Part shown: positions 1 through 5,396 of the stretch, piece by piece | Layout: the number at the start of each line of letters is the position of its first letter | Numbering within the stretch: position 1 is the first letter of the stretch | Program-made: the position numbers and the translations under genes | Notes under the pieces: generated by a model | Seen by the model: the letters and a program-made list of their open reading frames with translations, nothing else | Databases searched by the model: none | Told to the model about the DNA's origin: nothing | DNA from: UBA668 sp046086305 | GTDB taxonomy: Bacteria > Actinomycetota > Acidimicrobiia > Acidimicrobiales > Ilumatobacteraceae | DNA length: 9,353 nt | Direction of reading: 5' to 3' | Assembly: GCA_046086305.1 (NCBI GenBank) | Contig: JBJSXI010000062.1 | Location: 1 to 9,353, forward strand

Positions 1-507
1 GCGCTCGACCTCACCGGCCTCAAGACTGCAGTGGATGAGTGCACAGACACCGAGGTCACGGTGTTCGCTCCCACCAACGCCGCATTCGCCGCGCTGTTTG
101 CTCTGCTCGAGATCGATCCCAGCACGCCCGAAGGCGTGGCAGCGCTGACGGCTCTCGTCGAGGACGGCACCATCGAGGACATCCTCCTCTACCACGTGCT
201 CGAGGGCGAGGTCACCTCCACCGATGTGCTCGCACTTGACAGCCCGGCCGAGGTCGAGATGCTGAACGGTGACATGGCGACCGTCACCCATCCGCCGGTG
301 AAGATCAACGACGCAACTGTCACAACGCCCGACGTTCAGGCCTGCAACGGTGTCGTGCACGTGATCGACAAGGTCCTCATGCCGCCGGCCGATGACGACA
401 TGGGTGGCGACGCCGGTTCGGGCACCACGATGGCCATGCTCGCCGCTGCGCTGCTCGGCGCCGGTCTGGTGGTCACCACGATCAGCCGCCGTCGAGTCAC
501 GGCCTGA
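1..507 (+). CDS. Fasciclin (FAS1) domain surface protein, 5' truncated by window edge
   Basis: This is the C-terminal 168 residues of a secreted FAS1 protein; FAS1 domains mediate adhesion or protein-protein contact outside the cell. The reading frame is open to base 1 and aligns with its neighbour from the first codon, so the GTG at 31 is internal and the true start lies off the window. Visible FAS1 hallmarks are the H1-type TVFAPTNAAF, the ILLYHVLEG segment with its Tyr-His pair, and the H2-type VVHVIDKVLMPP. A short acidic Gly-rich spacer (DDDMGGDAGSG) follows, then a hydrophobic segment of about 18 residues and SRRRVTA at the end. The layout resembles a sortase-type tail but has no LPXTG. 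Two cysteines (in DECTD and QACNG) match a pair in the downstream paralogue. The FAS1 family call is secure. The ligand and the anchoring mode are unknown. Confidence 0.93.
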   Translation, partial: ALDLTGLKTAVDECTDTEVTVFAPTNAAFAALFALLEIDPSTPEGVAALTALVEDGTIEDILLYHVLEGEVTSTDVLALDSPAEVEMLNGDMATVTHPPVKINDATVTTPDVQACNGVVHVIDKVLMPPADDDMGGDAGSGTTMAMLAAALLGAGLVVTTISRRRVTA

Positions 508-519
508 TCCCCAACATCG

Positions 520-537
520 ACGGGTGTTCGCACCCGT
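520..537 (+). repeat. Small UUCG hairpin ahead of the fasciclin 1 terminator
   Basis: ACGGGTG and CACCCGT form a 7-bp perfect stem around TTCG, 12 nt after the stop codon. The equivalent site after the second fasciclin gene (1364-1381) keeps the arrangement but carries one C/A mismatch. Each gene therefore has two hairpins in a row in its 3' untranslated region. A role in 3'-end protection of the mRNA is inference. Confidence 0.45.
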
Positions 538-547
538 GAAGCTGTGA

Positions 548-579
548 GAAGGAGGGTGCCCTTCGGGGCACCCTCCTTC
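548..579 (+). terminator. Strong hairpin terminator after fasciclin gene 1
   Basis: A perfect 14-bp stem (548-561 with 566-579) closes on a C(UUCG)G tetraloop, a known exceptionally stable RNA loop. The stem begins 40 nt after the stop codon. There is no real U-tract (only scattered T after the stem), which is common for terminators in GC-rich actinobacteria. It separates the two fasciclin genes, so the second probably has its own promoter. Confidence 0.8.
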
Positions 580-671
580 GCGTCTCGGCGCAGGAACGCC
601 GAGTGTTGTCATCACACGTGTCGCAATCGACCACGGCGCGAGTTCGTGCGAACCCTCACTGCGCACACACC

Positions 672-677
672 TATACT
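672..677 (+). promoter_or_regulatory. Candidate -10 box (TATACT) for fasciclin gene 2
   Basis: TATACT is one mismatch from the TATAAT consensus and stands out in GC-rich surroundings. It lies 43 bases before the ATG, which would give a leader of roughly 36 nt. No good TTGACA-like box sits 16-18 bases upstream; the local sequence there is GCGAAC/CGAACC. Either the -35 is weak or another sigma factor is used. Confidence 0.4.
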
Positions 678-710
678 CCTCGCCGTCGGGACATCACCCG
701 GCCACCGTCC

Positions 711-716
711 AGGGGG
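711..716 (+). promoter_or_regulatory. Ribosome binding site (AGGGGG) fixing the fasciclin 2 start
   Basis: AGGGGG lies 4 nt before ATG 721. It supports this start over the longer frame that opens at GTG 544 and would translate through the preceding terminator. Confidence 0.6.
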
Positions 717-720
717 CTCC

Positions 721-1353
721 ATGAAGAAGATGCTTGCGGCCGTTGCGGCCGTTGTGGCCGTCGGCTCGCTCGCCACCGGCTCCGCCAGCGCCTCGACGAC
801 CTCGTCGCTCTGGGGCAAGATCACGAGCAACCGGCTCACGTACCTCACGTCGGCCCTCACGGCAACCGGACTCGACGACGTCATGAAGGATTGCGAAGCC
901 GGCCCGATCACGGTCTTCGGCCCGACGAACGCCGCGTTCGAGGCGCTGTTCGCCGCACTCGGAATCGACCCGAACACCCCCGAGGGAGAGGCTGCGATCG
1001 CCGCACTCGTCGAGGACGGCACTCTCGAGGCGATCCTCCTCTACCACGCGGTTCCCGGTGCGGTGATGTCGACCGACCTCACGGAGAGCACTGTCTCCAC
1101 GCTGCTCACCGGCAAGAAGGTCCAGTTCACCGAGAGCGGTGGTGCCTGGTACGTCAACAACGCCAAGATCACCAAGGTCGACATCGAGGCCTGCAACGGC
1201 GTCCTGCACATCATCGATGCAGTGCTGCTGCCCTCCGACGGTGACCTCGGTGGCGACACCGGTTCGGGCACCACAATGGCCATGCTGGCCGCTGCACTGC
1301 TCGGTGCCGGTCTGCTGGTCACCGCGATCAGTCGGCGCCGCGTCACCGCCTGA
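721..1353 (+). CDS. Fasciclin (FAS1) domain protein with signal peptide and sortase-like tail
   Basis: A complete 210-aa secreted FAS1 protein. The signal peptide covers residues 1 to about 24: MKK, a hydrophobic Ala/Val core, then an SASA cleavage site. One FAS1 domain spans about 36-171, with H1-type ITVFGPTNAAF (63-73), ILLYHAVPG (105-113, Tyr-His pair) and VLHIIDAVLLP (161-171). A spacer GDLGGDTGSG (174-183), a hydrophobic stretch (about 186-203) and SRRRVTA (204-210) follow. The tail has the three-part form of a sortase or related sorting signal, but no LPXTG: the nearest string is GGDTG. Cys58 and Cys158 are shared with the upstream paralogue and could form a disulfide. Start chosen from the AGGGGG site and signal peptide. 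It has its own probable promoter and terminator, so it is likely monocistronic. It may be an adhesin or matrix protein; the ligand is unknown. Confidence 0.95.
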   Translation: MKKMLAAVAAVVAVGSLATGSASASTTSSLWGKITSNRLTYLTSALTATGLDDVMKDCEAGPITVFGPTNAAFEALFAALGIDPNTPEGEAAIAALVEDGTLEAILLYHAVPGAVMSTDLTESTVSTLLTGKKVQFTESGGAWYVNNAKITKVDIEACNGVLHIIDAVLLPSDGDLGGDTGSGTTMAMLAAALLGAGLLVTAISRRRVTA

Positions 1354-1390
1354 GCCAACACCGACGGGCGTTCGCACCCGTGACTCTGTG

Positions 1391-1420
1391 GAAGAGGGTG
1401 CCCTTCGGGGCACCCTCTTT
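1391..1420 (+). terminator. Hairpin terminator after fasciclin gene 2, between convergent genes
   Basis: A 12-bp perfect stem plus a terminal G-U pair closes on the same C(UUCG)G loop as the terminator at 548-579. The surrounding 3' region is also clearly homologous (ACGGGCG-TTCG-CACCCGT followed by CTCTGTGGAAG). It begins 37 nt after the fasciclin stop and ends 9 nt before the stop of the convergent DUF2236 gene, so it may serve both strands. Confidence 0.75.
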
Positions 1421-1429
1421 CGCGTCATG

Positions 1430-2311
1430 TCAGTGACGCATGTGCGGTGAATCTGGCGTCAGCGCCCAGCGCAATGCACGGGTGAGCACCTCACCTGCCG
1501 GACGCACGACCGCTCGCTCGCTCACCGGCAGCCACGGCAGTCGCAGTGGCCAGCGCGCCCAGCGCGGCAACAGGCTCACCGCCGCAGCGGCGAGTACGCC
1601 GTAGGCGGGGCGGGCCACGGCCGGCATCGGTGGGGTGAGCAGGAGGAACCGCGCGGCCTCGCGCGCCTCGGGGGTGCTCTGCAGTTCCGACCGGTACGAG
1701 CGCAGCTGCGCATCGAGTTCACGCGCCGATCGCGGCGGCTCCTTCACACCCAACGCCGTGGCGATACGCGCCATGTCGTCGACATAGGCATCGCGCTCTG
1801 CCTCGCTCAGCCGACGCGCACCATGGCGATCGAACGCAACCAGGAACGAGTCGAGCTCGGCGAGGTGCACCCACTTCAACAGGTGCGGATCGTTCGCGCT
1901 GTACGCACGACCGTCACGTGCGGTGCCGACCACCCGGGTGTGCACGCGGCGCACCGTGTCGATCGCCCGCTGGGCCTCCTCGGCAGGTCCGTAGGTGGTG
2001 GCAGCGAGGAAGTCGGCCGTGCGCTGCAGTCGACCCCACGGGTCGGCTCGGTAGTCGCTGTGCTGGGCGACCCCGGCCATTGCCAGAGGATGCAGCGACT
2101 GCAACAGCAGCGCCCGCAGACCGCCGACGAACATGCTCGCATCGGCATGGACGATGCGGATGACCGCATCGTCGGCGAACCACCGCTCGCCGGGAGCCGT
2201 GAACAGTTCATCGGCACGCTGATCGGCATCGGGGCCGACCACCCGCGCCCGCACGGCACCGGCGAGCGCGCGCCGAGCGGGCTCGGTGATCGACTCGAAC
2301 CCGGAACTCAT
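1430..2311 (-). CDS. DUF2236 / MpaB-like oxygenase family protein
   Basis: A 293-aa protein of the DUF2236 family (PF09995), which includes the fungal MpaB oxygenase and the bacterial haem-containing latex-clearing protein Lcp. The most characteristic part is 50-150: HADASMFVGG (55-64), LLLQSLHPLAMAGV (68-81), then HSDYRADPWGRLQRTADF (84-101). After it come RVHTRVVG and DPHLLKWVHLAELDSFL (141-157). Histidines at 55, 74, 84, 124, 143 and 149 are the candidate haem or metal ligands. The C-terminal third is hydrophobic and Arg/Pro-rich and may sit against the membrane. ATG 2311 is chosen because the frame upstream of it only shadows the SHOCT gene; no clear Shine-Dalgarno site is seen. It lies 67 nt downstream of the SHOCT gene, possibly co-transcribed. 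Substrate unknown. Confidence 0.85.
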   Translation of the reverse strand: MSSGFESITEPARRALAGAVRARVVGPDADQRADELFTAPGERWFADDAVIRIVHADASMFVGGLRALLLQSLHPLAMAGVAQHSDYRADPWGRLQRTADFLAATTYGPAEEAQRAIDTVRRVHTRVVGTARDGRAYSANDPHLLKWVHLAELDSFLVAFDRHGARRLSEAERDAYVDDMARIATALGVKEPPRSARELDAQLRSYRSELQSTPEAREAARFLLLTPPMPAVARPAYGVLAAAAVSLLPRWARWPLRLPWLPVSERAVVRPAGEVLTRALRWALTPDSPHMRH

Positions 2312-2378
2312 CGGGCCATGGTGCCATCTCGATCCGACCACCGCACATCGCGGCGCCGCACCGTGTGGCGTCGGTCGA

Positions 2379-2681
2379 TCACGACGGTGGCGCCGTGTCG
2401 GGTGGTAACGCCCGCAGCGTCTCGAGCCGCAGTCGGTAGTCGTCGGGATCGATCTCGCCGCGTGCGAGACGCTCGGCGAGGATCTGTTCGGGTGTCGGGC
2501 GGGCCGGAGACGCCGGGGCCGCGGGACCCGACTCGACGGGCGCTCCCCCACCGGGGCGGCGCACCGCACCGACGATGAGCCACACCACCACTGCCCACAG
2601 CGCGATCACGGCGAGCAGTCCGACGAACCACCAGACGCGATCACCGTGGTCCCACATCCATGTCCTACGACCGTTCAACAT
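2379..2681 (-). CDS. Short membrane protein with C-terminal SHOCT domain
   Basis: A 100-aa protein with one hydrophobic segment at about residues 18-40 (WWFVGLLAVIALWAVVVWLI), an Ala/Pro/Gly-rich linker, then a SHOCT motif, TPEQILAERLARGEIDPDDY, near the C-terminus. SHOCT is a short helical domain found at protein ends, thought to be an oligomerisation or binding module. The ATG at 2681 is set by an excellent AGGAGG site 4 nt upstream (2686-2691). The frame stays open further up, to an earlier possible start at 2774, but that stretch has no supporting site. The gene is divergent from the polysaccharide deacetylase and precedes the DUF2236 gene by 67 nt on the same strand. The precise role is unknown. 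Confidence 0.88.
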   Translation of the reverse strand: MLNGRRTWMWDHGDRVWWFVGLLAVIALWAVVVWLIVGAVRRPGGGAPVESGPAAPASPARPTPEQILAERLARGEIDPDDYRLRLETLRALPPDTAPPS

Positions 2682-2685
2682 GACT

Positions 2686-2691
2686 CCTCCT
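2686..2691 (-). promoter_or_regulatory. Strong Shine-Dalgarno site for the SHOCT gene
   Basis: Read on the minus strand, AGGAGG lies 4 nt before ATG 2681, the clearest ribosome binding site in the window. It decides the SHOCT protein start and implies a leadered, well-translated mRNA. Confidence 0.75.
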
Positions 2692-2733
2692 CTCGGGTCG
2701 GTTGTCCTGTGCATCGACATCGTGCCCCCCGAA

Positions 2734-2780
2734 GGTGAGAGCACGGTGAAGATGGTGTGCGACGTGCGACACATCTCACC
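2734..2780. repeat. Intergenic inverted repeat enclosing a 7-bp tandem repeat
   Basis: GGTGAGA (2734-2740) and TCTCACC (2774-2780) are perfect inverted copies 33 bases apart. Between them GTGCGAC occurs twice head to tail (2757-2770). The structure lies between the divergent SHOCT and deacetylase genes, where an operator would be expected. I see no convincing -10/-35 pair for either gene, so a regulatory role is inference only. Confidence 0.3.
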
Positions 2781-2831
2781 GAGGTCTTTCGTCCACTGTC
2801 ACACGGTTGCCGCGTGGGCGATGATGTGGGT

Positions 2832-3752
2832 GTGAAACGCCATGCCGTCGCTGCGCTGATCGCTGCCGCCGCTCTCGCCGCGGCCTGTTCGGACACCTCG
2901 TCGAGTCCGTCCACCAGTGGTGCCCCCACCACCTCGGCCGTCACGACGACCACCCAGCCGGCGACCACCACCACCGACACGTCGACCACCTCGACATCGA
3001 CGAGCACGACGACCACCTCCACCACCACCAGCACCACCGTCGCACCCACCGTGCCGCCGACCGTCGTGCCGCCGACCACCCGCCCGCCGGTGACGACCTC
3101 ACCGACCACCGCACCGCCGAGCGGCAGTCGCTCGGTTGCCGTCCACCGCTTGCCGACCTCGTCGAAGGTGGTCGCCCTCACCCTCGATGCAGGCAGCGAC
3201 GTGGGGTACACCGATCTCATCCTCGACACACTCGCGGCCAAGGGTGTTGCAGCGTCCTTCGGGGTGACGGGTGAGTTCGCTGCCGCTCATCCCGATCAGG
3301 TGCGCCGGATGGCCCGCGAGGGTCACACCGTGATGAACCACACCTACCGGCACTACTCGTACACCGGTGTGTCGTCGACGAAGGTGCTGCTCTCGGCTGC
3401 AGATCGGCAGGCCGACCTCGACCGGGCAGATGCCGTGCTCGCACCGCTCATCGGGCGCACGACCAAGCCGTTCTGGCGACCGCCGTACGGCGACTACAAC
3501 ACGAGTGTGCTCGATGATGTGGGCGCGATCGGCTACCGCTACACGGTGATGTGGACCTTCGACAGCCTGGGCTGGAAGGGACTCACCGTCGATCAGATCG
3601 TCGCCCGGGTGTTCGAGCGGATCGAGCCGGGCGCGATCGTCGTGATGCATGTCGGATCGCAGTCGCAGGATGGCCCGGCACTCGCCCGGATCATCGACGG
3701 GCTGCGTGACCGCGGCTACTCGTTCACGACGATCTCCAACGCCTTCGGCTGA
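2832..3752 (+). CDS. Lipoprotein with Thr-rich stalk and CE4 polysaccharide deacetylase domain
   Basis: A 306-aa predicted lipoprotein. The N-terminus (MKRHAVAALI followed by an Ala-rich core) ends in LAAAC with Cys19 as the likely lipidated residue. Residues about 22-98 are almost entirely Thr/Ser/Pro/Val, a low-complexity wall-spanning stalk. The NodB/CE4 domain follows (about 112-302). Motif 1 is TLDAGSD (117-123), motif 2 HTYRH (170-174), motif 3 WRPPYG (215-220), motif 4 DSLGW (244-248) and motif 5 VVMHVG (270-275). The catalytic-base Asp (119), both metal-site His (170, 174) and His273 are present, but the usual metal-binding second Asp of motif 1 is Ala120. CE4 enzymes remove acetyl groups from peptidoglycan, chitin or related sugars outside the membrane; the substrate here is unknown. 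GTG 2832 places the signal peptide best; GTG 2826 is the alternative. Confidence 0.92.
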   Translation: MKRHAVAALIAAAALAAACSDTSSSPSTSGAPTTSAVTTTTQPATTTTDTSTTSTSTSTTTTSTTTSTTVAPTVPPTVVPPTTRPPVTTSPTTAPPSGSRSVAVHRLPTSSKVVALTLDAGSDVGYTDLILDTLAAKGVAASFGVTGEFAAAHPDQVRRMAREGHTVMNHTYRHYSYTGVSSTKVLLSAADRQADLDRADAVLAPLIGRTTKPFWRPPYGDYNTSVLDDVGAIGYRYTVMWTFDSLGWKGLTVDQIVARVFERIEPGAIVVMHVGSQSQDGPALARIIDGLRDRGYSFTTISNAFG

Positions 3753-3755
3753 GAT

Positions 3756-3769
3756 CGGCGTCGACGCCG
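3756..3769. repeat. Palindrome between convergent genes
   Basis: CGGCGTCGACGCCG is a perfect 14-base palindrome in the 36-bp gap between the ends of the deacetylase and the tryptophan dioxygenase genes. It has no loop bases and no T-tract, so it is a poor classical terminator. No better terminator is seen for either gene here. Confidence 0.25.
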
Positions 3770-3788
3770 CACCTCACCGCCACCGCGG

Positions 3789-4580
3789 TCAGAACGCCGC
3801 ACGTACCGCCCACAGATCGGGGAAGACCGGCCGATCGAGTGTGGTGCGCAGGTACCCGACCCCGGAAGAACCGCCGGTGCCGGTCTTGGTGCCGATCGTG
3901 CGCTGCACCATCTTCACGTGGCGATACCGCCACTCCTGCAGTCCCTCGTCGAGGTCGACGAGCCGCTCGAGCAGACCGACCACCCCGGGGTCGCGCCGAT
4001 AGGCGTCGATCAGCACCTCCTGGAGCGCTGCATCGGGTTCGACCGGTCGGCGCACATCGCGGTCGAGCACATGCGCCGGAATGGCCAAGCCGTGACGTGC
4101 CAGATGCGCGCACACCTCATCCCACAGACTCGGTGCCGCGAGGCGACGCTCGAGCCGCCGACGAGCGTCGCTGGAGGGATCGGCTCGGTCGACTGCGTCC
4201 GGATCCTTCTGCCCGAGCAGGAACTCGAGCTCGCGGAACTGCGCCGACTGGAACCCGCTCGACGCAGCGAGACGCGACCGGAAGCTCATGAACTCGAGCG
4301 GTGTCATCGTCTCGAGCACATCCATCTGGCTCACGAGCACCTTCAGGACCGCGAGTACCCGGCGCAGGGTGTGCCCGCTACGCACCTGATCGTCGGCCTG
4401 CAGCAGCACGGCGACGTGATCGAGTTCCCACAACACCTGCTTGAACCACAACTCGTACACCTGGTGGATGACGATGAAGAGCATCTCGTCGTGCTCGGGC
4501 CCGTCGGACAGCGGCTGCTGCAGCGCAAGCAGGTCGTCGATACGCAGGTAACTCGAGTAGGTGACCGCAGAATCGCTCAT
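3789..4580 (-). CDS. kynA: Tryptophan 2,3-dioxygenase
   Basis: A 263-aa, full-length, haem-dependent tryptophan 2,3-dioxygenase, a cytoplasmic tetramer in characterised members. It opens the indole ring of L-tryptophan to N-formylkynurenine, the first step of the kynurenine pathway. Signature segments are all present: TYSSYLRIDDLL (7-18), MLFIVIHQVYELWFKQ (33-48; Phe35 and active-site His39), FMSFRSRLAASSGFQSAQFR (97-116), and EWRYRHVKMVQRTIG (216-230; His221 as proximal haem ligand). TGTGGSSGVGYL (233-244) is the substrate-binding GTGGSSG loop, and FPDLW follows near the end. ATG 4580 gives the standard length; an in-frame GTG at 4607 would add nine residues without a ribosome site. It is convergent with the deacetylase. 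No kynurenine formamidase or kynureninase gene lies nearby, so the enzyme is an orphan here. Confidence 0.97.
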   Translation of the reverse strand: MSDSAVTYSSYLRIDDLLALQQPLSDGPEHDEMLFIVIHQVYELWFKQVLWELDHVAVLLQADDQVRSGHTLRRVLAVLKVLVSQMDVLETMTPLEFMSFRSRLAASSGFQSAQFRELEFLLGQKDPDAVDRADPSSDARRRLERRLAAPSLWDEVCAHLARHGLAIPAHVLDRDVRRPVEPDAALQEVLIDAYRRDPGVVGLLERLVDLDEGLQEWRYRHVKMVQRTIGTKTGTGGSSGVGYLRTTLDRPVFPDLWAVRAAF

Positions 4581-4639
4581 CCCCACAGTGTGGCCCGCCC
4601 GCAGCACAGGGCTGGTTCTTCCCGATCGAACTGCGAGGC

Positions 4640-4675
4640 TCAGTCGGCCAGGTCGTAGCGGTAGACGTCCGTCTA
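4640..4675 (-). pseudogene. Relic of a GNAT acetyltransferase C-terminus (copy A)
   Basis: After a TAG codon, the minus strand reads T-D-V-Y-R-Y-D-L-A-D-stop, matching the D-T-N-V-Y-R-Y-E-L end of the GNAT gene at 6479. It begins ten bases after the stop (TGA, 4686-4688) of the broken nucleotidyltransferase gene. Nothing GNAT-like precedes it. The DNA also contains a perfect GTAGACG/CGTCTAC inverted repeat with a two-base centre (4661-4676). It is one of three related sites in the window. Confidence 0.5.
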
Positions 4676-4685
4676 CATCTCGTCG

Positions 4686-5142
4686 TCAGAAACGACCTTC
4701 GTCCGTCGGGGGAAGGTCGGCAGCGTCAGCCTGGTCGCGAAGCCGTCCCGTTGCGAGTTTGTTCGTGCGGAGATCGTCGACCGAGATGAACGGAACCGGC
4801 AGCCCGCCCACATCGACCGAGACTCGATGCTCGTAGGCCTCGTCGAAGACCAGCCCGGTGGCGATGGTGAGGATGTCGATCCGCTGCGGTTCGCGCCCGA
4901 GTTGCACCACCACACCCGGCTCCTCGAAGTCGGCCGCAGCGAGACCGAGCCCACCGAAACTCTTCCAACGCCGCGACGACGCGTGACGAGTTCGAGGGAT
5001 CGGTCCACACCCAGACGTCCAGGTCCTTCGTGTACCGGGGATGCCCATGCGCAGCGAGCGCGTACCCGCCGACGATCAGGAAGCGAACGTCATGGGCGAC
5101 GAACGATCGTAAGAACTCTTGGAAGTCGGGGTTCAGTTCCAT
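4686..5142 (-). pseudogene. AbiEii/DUF6036-like nucleotidyltransferase, frameshifted
   Basis: The gene reads as one protein only if a single base is removed. The first frame (ATG 5142) gives MELNPDFQEFLRSF, then FLIVGGYALAAHGHPRYTKD (21-40) and LDVWV, the GG and D-x-D signature of nucleotidyltransferase-fold proteins. It goes off frame after Phe62. The second frame resumes at once with GGLGLAAADFEEPGVVVQLG and continues through RIDILTIATGLVFDEAY and the FISVDDLRTNKLATGRLRD segment typical of the family's C-terminus. The break coincides with AAA at 4957-4959 (TTT on the coding strand); removing one base restores a 151-aa frame. It may be a true pseudogene or a sequencing error. It overlaps the 63-aa ORF by 53 nt, and such pairs often behave like toxin-antitoxin modules. 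Family assignment is confident; function is inferred. Confidence 0.82.
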
Positions 5143-5281
5143 GGGCCCACCCGTGACGTTCTCGCCGGAGTTTCTCGACCGCCTCAAGGCGCTCAGCGAT
5201 CGGCCGCGTCACCCAGTAGCGCCACGCTTCGTCGGGATCTTCGAGTCGCCGCTTCGTCACCACGCGCTCGATCGACGTCAT
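5090..5281 (-). CDS. 63-aa companion protein of the nucleotidyltransferase module
   Basis: A small, charged, probably helical protein. The segment EAWRYWVTRPIAERLEAVEK (18-37) followed by LRRERHG, and the terminal EPRLPRVLTIVRRP, resemble the short proteins commonly encoded just before this type of nucleotidyltransferase. I recognise the pattern but no named family. ATG 5281 sits directly after a good promoter (TTGATG, 16 bp, TAGAAT) whose predicted transcript would begin at or next to the start codon, so the mRNA may be leaderless. The 3' end overlaps the nucleotidyltransferase by 53 nt in another frame, and both frames look family-like across the overlap. A toxin or antitoxin partner role is inference. 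Confidence 0.7.
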   Translation of the reverse strand: MTSIERVVTKRRLEDPDEAWRYWVTRPIAERLEAVEKLRRERHGWAHGTEPRLPRVLTIVRRP

Positions 5282-5287
5282 GCATTG

Positions 5288-5315
5288 ATTCTACCGACGA
5301 GGCAAACAGCATCAA
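5288..5315 (-). promoter_or_regulatory. Promoter for the 63-aa ORF / nucleotidyltransferase module, probably leaderless
   Basis: On the minus strand TTGATG (5315-5310) and TAGAAT (5293-5288) are separated by 16 bp, a near-consensus housekeeping promoter. Transcription would start about 7 nt after the -10, at or near 5281, the A of the ATG. No Shine-Dalgarno sequence is present, which fits leaderless translation, common in actinobacteria. Confidence 0.55.
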
Positions 5316-5366
5316 GTGGATCGACCAGCGGCGCACATTCGAGATGCCATGCCGCACGGCGTGCGC

Positions 5367-5396
5367 TCAGAGGTCGTATCGATACACGTTCGTGTC
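5367..5396 (-). pseudogene. Relic of a GNAT acetyltransferase C-terminus (copy B)
   Basis: The minus strand reads D-T-N-V-Y-R-Y-D-L-stop, almost identical in protein to the end of the GNAT at 6479 (D-T-N-V-Y-R-Y-E-L). Its first bases overlap the hepT stop codon (TGA inside GGTGACACG). The codons before it are not GNAT-like. Over 22 bases copy B matches the GNAT gene at 18 positions, with several changes synonymous. This suggests descent from a coding GNAT end rather than a recent copy. Confidence 0.55.

Noticed and set aside
544..720. N-terminal extension of the second fasciclin frame from GTG 544
   Set aside because: It would translate the upstream terminator hairpin and place about 59 arginine-rich residues before a textbook signal peptide; ATG 721 with AGGGGG is preferred.
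2312..2569. 86-residue N-terminal extension of the DUF2236 frame
   Set aside because: Arg/Pro-rich and antiparallel-free of family similarity; it lies in a shadow frame over the SHOCT gene and its intergenic gap.
2675..3241. Long minus-strand frame rich in Val opposite the deacetylase
   Set aside because: It is the reverse reading of the Thr-codon repeats (ACC/ACG read as GGT/CGT and offset), with no domain and no ribosome site.
3918..4658. 246-residue plus-strand frame opposite tryptophan dioxygenase
   Set aside because: Complete tryptophan dioxygenase motifs are on the minus strand; the plus frame is a His/Arg-rich shadow.
4661..4676. GTAGACG/CGTCTAC inverted repeat as a terminator
   Set aside because: The two-base centre cannot form a stable loop at full stem length and no T-tract follows; it more likely reflects the GNAT-tail sequence.
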